Shown one piece after another: positions 45,264 to 53,282 of a DNA stretch of 64,000 nucleotides (its first letter is position 1; each line of letters opens with the position of its first letter). The stretch lies in assembly GCA_963576565.1 (NCBI GenBank), contig OY755039.1, positions 81,157,955-81,221,954 of the forward strand, read 5' to 3'. Position numbers and translations under genes: made by a program. A model generated the notes under the pieces. That model was not told where the DNA came from, did no database searches, and saw nothing but the letters and a program-made list of their open reading frames with translations. This stretch comes from Aspidapion aeneum. Its lineage: Eukaryota > Arthropoda > Insecta > Coleoptera > Brentidae.

Positions 45264-46710
45264 CTAAAATGAAAAAAAAATTGAATAAGAGGTCTATTTG
45301 GCGTCCTTGGGGACGCATCTAGTGTGTTATTGGTAATTTTAACGTTATCAAGATATACATACATACAATATTTGACATTTATATGACTTCCAACTAAATG
45401 TAATCTGAACGGACGTTAGATTGATAGAAAATTGAAGTCGTGAATTGATTTTGCATTGGGCGACGTTGTATCTATATGAAAACCGACGCTGTTAAACACA
45501 AGTCAGTTTATTTAACGATTTATCGACGTCCGATAACGCAACGTAGTAGTTCATTTGTTTCCCAACGTCGTTCGTATGTTCGTTTGTTTGACTTATAAAA
45601 CCTCTGACCAGCCCAACAAATAACCAACGTCGGCTTGGAATGCCTCTAGTGTTAGTTCCTTAACTCAAGCCTAAACTAGCATCTAGTTCGACTGGTGAAT
45701 TTTATGTCACTTTTGCTTGACCTAATTCATGATCGTTCATACGACCTACGAGTTGCGTGTACTTAATAAACGTGATGAATGAACCTAACTAGAAAGGCAT
45801 TTTTAAGAAAGCATACATAGGTTATTTGTAAAGCTGGGAGGCCGTCTCAGAAGAGACGCGATCTCATAGAAATCCAGAAATTGAAGCATAGGTTATTTTT
45901 TTAGTTAGAAAACCCACAGACCCCATTCCCATCCCAATTTCTTACATCAATTTTTAATGGTTTGAGAAGGAATTAGTTTCGACGAATTTTTTTTTTCAGA
46001 TAACGCAACAATTTTGACCTATCTTAGCAATATCGTCGTGATGTCTGCCTGTGTGTGTATTTATATTATTTCTGTCCGCAACACGATAGCTCTTAAACCG
46101 CTAAACCGATTTTCAGTCAAAATCCATTAATGCAAATAGTTTTTGACAATTAAAATTTTTTAAGGATGCTAACTTTTTAACGGAGCCTCGTATCAAAATG
46201 CGGTGTTCGGAATAGTAAACTGCATTATGCTCAATAATTTGTGTTATAAACAAAAATTCGTAAACGCTTTAATTTCTAAGATATTTACGAAAAACTGTTC
46301 TTAGGACTAATCTATCATGGCTTCACTTGAAGTGTGTAAGAAAGTGAGGTTATGTGTTATTATTGAAAGTTTAGATTCTACTAGGTTAATATGACCTACC
46401 CCTTCTTGACGATCAGTTTCAATAAGTCTTTAGGACGTTGGCCAACGTCACGTTGGCTACGTCGGATTTCAGTACGACGCATCACGATTGCCGGACGTTG
46501 GACCTCTAGATTTGATCACGATTTACGACCAAAATTGGAGACCCGGTCCAAATTATTGTTAGTTCACATTAAGTCAGATACAGAAATCAGCCATTTTAAA
46601 GGCGTATGTTGATTTTGAGCGTCATTTTTCAAATGTCAAATAAGAAAGTATGGCCGCTCCCCCATAGTCATTTGTTCAATTACCTCCCAAAATAATAATG
46701 TTAAAAAAAC
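45264..46710. other. Intron with a cluster of ACGTTGG/CCAACGTC words
   Basis: No gene. The words GACGTTGG and CCAACGTC or close variants recur at about 45412, 45462, 45522, 45562, 45623, 46434, 46445 and 46494, a density unlike the surrounding AT-rich intron. A further stretch (46005-46110) matches 56262-56355 in inverse orientation, with TTTAGCGGTTTAGGAGCT-like and GACAGACAT words. Confidence 0.5.
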
Positions 46711-47164
46711 ACTCTGCCAATATATGGGCCCCTAAGCTCACACTAGGTACTATAGTTAGTGTATGTGCGAGCTAATAAAACTAAAACCTGAAATATATCT
46801 TATTCAACTCCAGACTAAATTACCTTTTGTTTGATACCACACACGCCATATTTTCACATAAACTCTAATTTTTGAAATCTTCCCCCACCCTTTTATTTGG
46901 CTTGTGTTTGGTGGATTTTGTTCATTTTTAAATGGGACCATCTCGACCCAAGACCCAGCCTAGGTACCAAATTTCATTAAAATCGGCCTTGCGGTTTTTC
47001 GGTTTTTGAGTTATGCGCGTTGGTCGTTACAGACAGACATACAGATAGACAGACGGCGAGACAAAAAAGTTTCAAAATCATCTGAAACGCAAAGATATAT
47101 ATAAAATTTTTTGTTCTCGAAAAAATTAGGATCACACTACTATAGTATAGTATATGTGTGAGCT
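46711..47164 (-). repeat. Palindrome-ended repeat, copy 2 (inverted relative to copy 1)
   Basis: Inverse of 37871-38496, about 170 bp shorter because it lacks two of the three internal ~100-bp units. It retains both end palindromes (AGCTCACACTAGGTACTATA near 46735; ATAGTATATGTGTGAGCT ending 47164) and the middle words GAGTTATGCGCGTTGGTCGT and GACCCAGCCTAGGTACC. Confidence 0.75.
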
Positions 47165-48446
47165 AAAATTATTGTGTGTGCTTAAGACCACATGGCAGAA
47201 GTGTAAACTTCAACAAGGCGAAATTAATAACATAACATATTCTGCAAAGCGGACCGAACCGAACTCTTCTGTGTACTGGCCTTTATCTGCATCATCATGT
47301 CGCTCGCTGAATGTTTCTCACAGTTAGTCGACCCGAGCCGATTTCACCCGAATGAGCGTTACATAGCCGAGCCTGACGGCTCAGTTCAATTCACTACCCA
47401 CAAAAACTGCTAAACGCGCCTAAAAAAGTTTACACTTCAAAAAATATTTTTTTCTATATAGGTAATCAAAATATTCAAATTGATTTTTCTATAGCAGCAT
47501 CTTTTGGATCGTCCCTCGTAAATCTGTTAAATCTTGTTAGATAGGCCACCCCTAATTGGCGTTTCGTGGTCATAGCCAAACGACATCCATTGCGGTTTTC
47601 ATAAAACCCTCTCTGTCCATGAAACCATACGAAAATAAAGCAACCAAGCATTCGTGAAATGTTCGACTATTCCGGCTACAAGCCAAGCGTATATCGTCCC
47701 AATATACTGCACAAGCCTGATCAAGGCTGCCAATAAAACAGCCTTGGAATATGAATTAGCAGTTTTTGATTTACCTAGTTTGCCCGAAAAGATTGTTTGA
47801 GAGATTTTGATAGTATTTATGTAAAACCGTGTACCTAATTAATGTAAATAGTATCTGTCATATGTCATAAATAAAGACATCCGTGATTATTAAATATGTA
47901 AATAGTTTTATCATATGAATAAGGTAGTTAGCAGAAGCACTGATCGAGGATGTTCACAGGTTCGAGCGCTTGATATGACGCCCCGAAGCGCTCGGCAGCT
48001 CTTCCTCTTTTTTTGAATCGGTTGCATGCTCTTCAATGCAACCCATTAAAAAAAAGGGAACAGCTACCGTCAAAACGCTCGAGCCTGTAAACACTCTCGT
48101 TCGGTGGTTCTGCGAACTACTTTATTCATATGGTTTTAAGATGTCTGTGCAGCAAAAAATTAAAGAGCTAAAACTATTTAAAAACAAGTCAGTGAGTGTG
48201 CGTGATAGGACAATACCTCTTCTATAATAGTTTAATGTGTTTTGGTCCAAAACCTGGAAAGATACATTTTAAAAATGTACGTAGTCTGAGGCGTTTTTGC
48301 GTATAATTTTGACCTAAGCTGAACACAACAATGACATAATTTGTATGAGTGATGACTGAGAATAACCCTCTTATAATAAAATCGACGAGCAACCACTGTA
48401 TACAATTATAGGTAGGTATATCGTATTTTCTTTTATGCTCACTTAC
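47165..48446. other. Intron with a long imperfect hairpin
   Basis: No gene recognised. The hairpin at 47945-48099 is described separately. An open frame at 48036-48227 overlaps the hairpin arm and has no domain. Confidence 0.5.
47945..48099. repeat. Imperfect ~155-bp hairpin (foldback)
   Basis: The outer arms CGAGGATGTTCACAGGTTCG and the inverse of GAGCCTGTAAACACTCTCG pair. The middle pairs over a T-rich/A-rich tract, and the tip is a perfect GGTTGCAT/ATGCAACC stem with an 8-base loop. The left arm carries an extra ~17 bp. It could be a foldback element or small hairpin precursor; the sequence alone does not decide. Confidence 0.7.
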
Positions 48447-48916
48447 CCTCTTGTTCCAACCTGTTACAGTACTGTAAAATCTGTTCAACGGGTTTGTCTG
48501 CTTTGACCAATTGTCTAATAAAAAAGTTGCCTATGGGCATTGGGGACCCATCTGGTTTACTGTTCCTGACCATGCTTTTCATTATCTCGAAAGCTGTTTC
48601 TTCTTGATTCTTGTTGATAAGTCTCAGAACCATGTTTATGGCATCTTGATTGTATCCCGCAGATTTGCGTACTTTTGACAACACTGGATTAATTTTGTCA
48701 GCGTGGCCGTTTATTGACAGGGCATAGACAATATCCAGATAGTCCTTGTCCAGCAAATAGACTTCTTTCGCCTCGCATTCTTCCATGAGTTGCATGATTT
48801 TGTCAATGTTGCCGGTTTTTGCAAAGCCGCAAAGGAGGGTGGTGTAGGTGTCTGCGCTGGCTTCGAGACCTGCTTGAGCCATCACAGAGAGAATGCCCTG
48901 AGCTGAGTCCATATCA
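48447..48916 (-). CDS. bsf: LRPPRC/Bsf-like PPR protein, internal exon (most 5' exon seen)
   Basis: Internal exon of a minus-strand pentatricopeptide-repeat gene of the LRPPRC (vertebrate) / bicoid stability factor (fly) type. Family members are mostly mitochondrial RNA-binding proteins that stabilise and help polyadenylate mRNAs; that role here is inferred from the family. The peptide shows helical PPR units such as YTTLLCGFAKTGNIDKIM, followed by a second helix pair. The acceptor is TTTTTGTTAG before 48916 and the donor is GAGG/GTAAGT at 48446. The exon begins one base into a codon and ends in phase 1, which joins exactly to the next exon to give a Gly codon. It starts mid-protein, so earlier exons lie to the right, beyond the gypsy and BEL insertions or outside the window. 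Identification as LRPPRC/Bsf rather than another PPR protein is fairly sure but was not tested by search. Confidence 0.82.
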
Positions 48917-49595
48917 CTAACAAAAAGAAACATTATTTTAAATTAATTTTCTGATAGGGTAAAATTTTTATGTAAAATATATCCCAAATTCGACGTTTTT
49001 TTAGGGGTTTCAGGTATTTCTAGGGGAGATAGAAAAGAAATGACCCTCTTGTGAGGCCTGATGAAGAGAAGCTTAAATATAAAAACTGGATTTACTTTAC
49101 CTGTTTTTAAGCTACAGGAGGTTTTTGAAAAGTCTACATTTTGGGAGGGGGCCTATAATATTTTTTTTATAAAAATTTAATTTATCAGTGTAATTTGCTT
49201 TTTTATAGATTTTTTAAATAAAGAATCGAACTGGTAAATTAAATTTTATCTGTCACTTTTAGTTTATGAGATATTACACAAAGTTGATAATTTTCTTATG
49301 AAATGACCCATTCTTTATTAATTTTTTTTAAATCAGCTCAAAATTTCTATTATATTTATTTAATTTTTTTATTTAAATGAATATACAGGGTGTCCAATAA
49401 CTTGAGGGCCATAGACCAACAGGTGATAGAGTAGGTCATTTCTGATTAAATGTCTCATATAATGTATCAATCAATTTTTTTTAGAAAAACTATTTTTATG
49501 TGTATAAACTTTTCTGAATACCATATTAAATGCAATGTTTTTCTTGATATTTTTTTGTTATTAAAAATAAGTCAGGAGACAAAACAATAAAATAT
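48917..49595. other. Intron, no gene
   Basis: AT-rich. Contains ATATACAGGGTGTCC at 49382, the same end word as at 4617 and 9677, but I could not find a matching inverted end. The TSD of the gypsy element (ATAT, 49592-49595) is at its right edge. Confidence 0.5.
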
Positions 49596-49834
49596 TGTTA
49601 CAAATTTAAGTTATTTAAATTTTATAATTGGAATTTATTTAGGTTTAGTGTAGTATTAGGTCGATTTATCTTAAGGTTGTATTCTTAGTCTAGGTTTTAG
49701 TTGCGTTGTCTGTGGCTTGCGGTCGCGGTAGTGCGGGAACTTTCCGGACGTCGAAGGCTGCCGGAAAGTTCGAGAGAGATGGACGATCCTATATATAGGG
49801 CCGGGGTCGCGCACCAGGGAGTTGAGTTGAGACA
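49596..49834 (+). repeat. 5' LTR of gypsy element, lacking R-U5
   Basis: Identical to the 3' LTR from its start through GCACCAGGGAGT (49822); then about 180 bp present in the 3' LTR are replaced by a 12-bp piece ending GAGACA. The deletion begins right at the predicted transcription start (TCAGTC in the 3' LTR). Confidence 0.85.
49786..49822 (+). promoter_or_regulatory. TATA box of the gypsy LTR
   Basis: CCTATATATAGGG about 30 bp upstream of the point where the 3' LTR has GGGAGTCAGTC, an arthropod-type initiator (TCAGT). In this 5' LTR the initiator itself is damaged (GGGAGTTGAG). Confidence 0.65.
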
Positions 49835-49836
49835 AT

Positions 49837-49851
49837 TGGTGTCAGAAGTGG
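49837..49851 (+). other. Primer binding site of gypsy element
   Basis: TGGTGTCAGAAGTGG, a sequence form used as tRNA primer site by several insect gypsy elements; it lies 2 bp after the LTR remnant. The tRNA was not matched. Confidence 0.6.
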
Positions 49852-49929
49852 AACTAAAAGAAATAAATAGTGCAAAGACTACCCTTACATAGTACCACCG
49901 GATAGGACAATTGGACAGAAAAACAGTAA

Positions 49930-50690
49930 GTGATTTTTCCAGAATATTCGAAGAAGTTCGATATTGTTTTATTCAAAAACTAAAAGAGATATTTAAAAAC
50001 CGACTTCGACATTATCTTTACAGTCCAAAAATTAATAATTAGAGAGATTTTCTAGAATATTCTATAACATTCTACGACGTTCTATTCAAAAACTAGAAGA
50101 GATATACAAATACCGACTTCGACATTAGATTAGTAATTTTAAAAGTAAGAATCAGAAAGAATTTCTAGAACATTCCATCACTTTCTACGACGCTCTATTC
50201 GAAAACCAGAAGAAATATCCAAAAAGAGACTTCGACATTAGCTTAGTAATTTCAAAAGTAAGAACTAAAAAGAATTTCTAGAAGATTCCATAACATTCTA
50301 CGACGTTCTATTCAGAAACTAGAAGAGATATAAAAATACCGATTTCGACATTAGTTTAGTTATTTCAAAAGTAAGAATTAGGAAGAATTTCTAGAAGATT
50401 CCATAACATTCTACGACGTTCTATTCAAAAACTAGAAGAGATATACAAATACCGACTTCGACAGTAGCTTAGTTATTTTAAAAGTAAGAATTAGAAATTA
50501 TTTCTAGAATATTCCATAACATTCTACGACGGTCTATTCGAGAACCAAAAGAGATAATCAAAAAGTGACTTCTACATTTGCCTAGTAGCAGAAAGAGTAG
50601 CATTTACCAGTATATTCCAGAACATTCCATTAGGTTCTATTTAAGAATTGGAAGAGATATTGAAAAACCGACTTCGACATTCGCTTTATA
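49930..50690 (+). promoter_or_regulatory. 113-bp tandem array with seven heat-shock-element-like triplets
   Basis: Seven units with a strict 113-bp period between the gypsy primer site and gag. Each unit holds TTCnnGAAnnTTC, starting at 49937, 50050, 50163, 50276, 50389, 50502 and 50615. This matches the heat-shock element (alternating nTTCn/nGAAn pentamers) bound by HSF. In all seven the three pentamers are exact, while the rest of the unit varies; the last unit is strongly diverged elsewhere. Most units add a further in-phase TTC ten bases on. HSF binding is inferred from the motif. Confidence 0.85.
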
Positions 50691-50730
50691 GCCCTAAAAT
50701 AGACGTTTTAAGTGATTTATCAGGAAGTTG

Positions 50731-51879
50731 ATGCTTACTAGACAAGGATCGGCAAAGATGGAAGATCTAACTAAAATGATGCAGGCTCTCGCAGCTCAAA
50801 TGGCTCAAAACCAGAACGATATAAGACAGACCATGGAACAAAACCAGAACGACATGCAGAAAAACTTTGACCAAATAAAGAGCAACTCCGAACAGCTGAG
50901 AGAAGAGTTTAAGACTGCAACCGAAGATCTTAAGGAAGAAATAACTCAAAGAATGCATAGTGTGGAACAAAAGGTACAAAATAAATTGCAGAATGTAGAA
51001 GAAAAGGTACAGAATGTTAGGGAAGAAGTTTTTCAAACCATGGAAGAAAAAATCCAGGACGTGTCGAAACAGCTTATACAGCTTCAGAAAGAATACAACA
51101 AAATAAAAGCTCAGGGATGTGTCGTGAATTCCAACCAGAACATTAAGCCTCCAAATTTTGACGGTACGTCCTCCTGGTCCACCTACAAACAACAATTTGA
51201 AGCTGCCGCCGCTGCAAATGGTTGGGACGAGGACGAAAAAGCTAGAGCGTTGTTAGTAGCTCTACGGGAACCTGCACTCGGACTTTTACGGTCCATTCCA
51301 GTCGAACAAAAACAGAATTATAACGCTTTAGTGGCAGCGCTAGAAAGAAGGTATGGAGACGAACACTTGCGAAATTTACATTGGTCAGAATTAAATGTTC
51401 GTCAACAAAGAGCAGGGGAGTCATTACAAGAGTATGAAGCGGATATCAGGAGGCTGATGTACTTGGTTTACCCAGAAATGCCAGAAAATTACAGAGATCC
51501 CTTCACGGTAGATCGCTTCATTAACGGCTTGCGAGACACGGACTTAGCAAAATTACTTCGTCGAGAACGCTTCCATAACAGCAGTGAAGTGTTGATTCGA
51601 GCCCTTGAAATTGAATCATCAAATAATATGTCCAGGCCAAAAGTAAGAGCTGTTTCAATTCAGGAGGGAGAAGAAATGAGCACTGGAGATGAGGTCAACT
51701 TAAAAACGCTAAACCAACTGTTTCAATCACTGATAGAGAAGATTGATTCTTTGAAAGAAAGTAGACGATCCCCTCCAAATGTAAAGTGTTTCAGATGCGG
51801 ACGTACAGGGCATATTCAACGCGATTGTCGTGTCCAAATGCGGTCTCGCTCACCATCTAGTGGGACAGAGTACCGATGA
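50731..51879 (+). CDS. Gypsy gag
   Basis: Open frame of 382 codons from ATG 50731 (MLTRQGSAKMEDLTKMMQAL). Residues about 10-135 form a long charged coiled coil with repeated QNQND and EEKVQN-type words. It is followed by the gag core (PPNFDGTSSWSTYKQQFEAA, then ERRYGDEHL and RAGESLQEYEADIRRL) and a single CCHC zinc knuckle CFRCGRTGHIQRDC at about residues 352-365. The stop TGA overlaps the pol ATG (ATGA at 51876-51879). The frame is intact. Capsid and nucleic-acid packaging is the family role. Confidence 0.9.
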   Translation: MLTRQGSAKMEDLTKMMQALAAQMAQNQNDIRQTMEQNQNDMQKNFDQIKSNSEQLREEFKTATEDLKEEITQRMHSVEQKVQNKLQNVEEKVQNVREEVFQTMEEKIQDVSKQLIQLQKEYNKIKAQGCVVNSNQNIKPPNFDGTSSWSTYKQQFEAAAAANGWDEDEKARALLVALREPALGLLRSIPVEQKQNYNALVAALERRYGDEHLRNLHWSELNVRQQRAGESLQEYEADIRRLMYLVYPEMPENYRDPFTVDRFINGLRDTDLAKLLRRERFHNSSEVLIRALEIESSNNMSRPKVRAVSIQEGEEMSTGDEVNLKTLNQLFQSLIEKIDSLKESRRSPPNVKCFRCGRTGHIQRDCRVQMRSRSPSSGTEYR

Positions 51880-53282
51880 AGAGATCAGGAAAACTAAAAC
51901 TAGTCAACGCAGAGGGGCGGGTGTTGGCTAATGGGAATAGAGCCCCCAAAATTTACTCTATTAAGAGCCTAAAACATACTGCTGACAGTCTTAACATCGA
52001 CGGACTCATTAATGGGAGAAAAGTTAATATAACAGTAGACACTGGTACTGCCATATCATTGCTTAAGTTCAAAATTGCAACGAGATATAAAATTCGACCA
52101 ATAGAAAAGAAAATAACACTTAAGACTGTGACTGGAGAATCCGCCGACGTGTTGGGGCAGACAGATATAGACCTACAGCTGGGAAGATTGAAGATTCGCC
52201 ACACTGTATTGGTTGCCGAAATAGAAGACGAATTTATTTTGGGAATGGACTTGATAAGTAAACATGGATTTGCGTTTGATAATAAACTTAATACCCTAAG
52301 ATTTGGGAATGAAGAGTTCATTTTGTCAAATAGTCACTTCAATAAAGAACCAATAAAGGTCGTGGCAGTATGCACAACAAGACTAGTCGGTAACAGTGAG
52401 ACCATAATTTTTGGGAGGCTGGAAAGTAAAACATCAAGCTGCGTCGGACTCATAAGCCAACAAAACACACCCAACATCTACCTCGTTGCAAAATCACTAG
52501 TTAAAACCGATAAAGACATCCCGATTAGAGTCGCCAATATTTTCCCAAATAGTGTCAAAATTAATAAGGGGGAGGTGGTAGCATTATTTGAACCAGTACA
52601 GAAAGTAACAAGATGTGAAGAGCCAACTTCCGAGGATACAAGCAAGTTACCAATGGAGGTACTTCAGCAATTTGAGTCAACTTGGCAACATCTCACTCCA
52701 GAAGAATATAGTAAAGTGAGAGAGTTTATAGAAGAACAAAGTAATATCTTCGAAACTAGGAGTAGTTCGGGACGCACAAACCTTATTCAACATGCTATCA
52801 ACACTGGCGATGCCCAACCGATAAGACAACCCCCAAGAAGACTACCAATGGCCAAGCAAGAAGAAGTTCACAATCTCATTAATAAAATGCTCAGCGACGG
52901 TGTTATTGAAGAGTCATCAAGTCCTTGGTCATCTCCTGTGGTGTTGGTCACTAAAAAGGATGGAAGTACTAGATTTTGTGTCGACTACAGGAAACTTAAC
53001 GATGTGACCAAGAAAGATAGTTACCCACTGCCAAGAATAGACAACACATTAACAACGTTGGCAGGATCATATTGGTTTTCTACTCTTGACTTGAAAAGTG
53101 GGTATTGGCAAGTAGGAATCTTTGAAAAAGATAAAGAGAAGACTGCATTCTCTGCTGGAAGTGGACTTTATCAGTTTAATGTGATGCCATTTGGCCTGTG
53201 CAATGCCCCAGCTACATTTGAAAGACTAATGGAAGTCGTTCTACGAGGCCTTACTTGGAAGTCTATTTGGATGATGTCATAG
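51876..53282 (+). CDS. Gypsy pol, 5' part (protease and RT start), frameshifted
   Basis: 468 codons from the ATGA overlap with gag. Protease active site ITVDTGTAIS near residue 55. RT begins about residue 320 with DGVIEESSSPWSSPVVLVTK, FCVDYRKLND, then FSTLDLKSGYWQVGI (catalytic Asp A) and MPFGLCNAPATFERLM. The frame fails just before the catalytic YLDD box: it ends GLTWKSIWMMS while the continuing frame 53255-55453 reads EVYLDDVIV. About 10 bases relative to the usual GLTWxxCLxYLDD pattern appear lost. Translation from the ATG could be by reinitiation or by -1 frameshift from gag; both are inference. Confidence 0.9.
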   Translation: MKRSGKLKLVNAEGRVLANGNRAPKIYSIKSLKHTADSLNIDGLINGRKVNITVDTGTAISLLKFKIATRYKIRPIEKKITLKTVTGESADVLGQTDIDLQLGRLKIRHTVLVAEIEDEFILGMDLISKHGFAFDNKLNTLRFGNEEFILSNSHFNKEPIKVVAVCTTRLVGNSETIIFGRLESKTSSCVGLISQQNTPNIYLVAKSLVKTDKDIPIRVANIFPNSVKINKGEVVALFEPVQKVTRCEEPTSEDTSKLPMEVLQQFESTWQHLTPEEYSKVREFIEEQSNIFETRSSSGRTNLIQHAINTGDAQPIRQPPRRLPMAKQEEVHNLINKMLSDGVIEESSSPWSSPVVLVTKKDGSTRFCVDYRKLNDVTKKDSYPLPRIDNTLTTLAGSYWFSTLDLKSGYWQVGIFEKDKEKTAFSAGSGLYQFNVMPFGLCNAPATFERLMEVVLRGLTWKSIWMMS

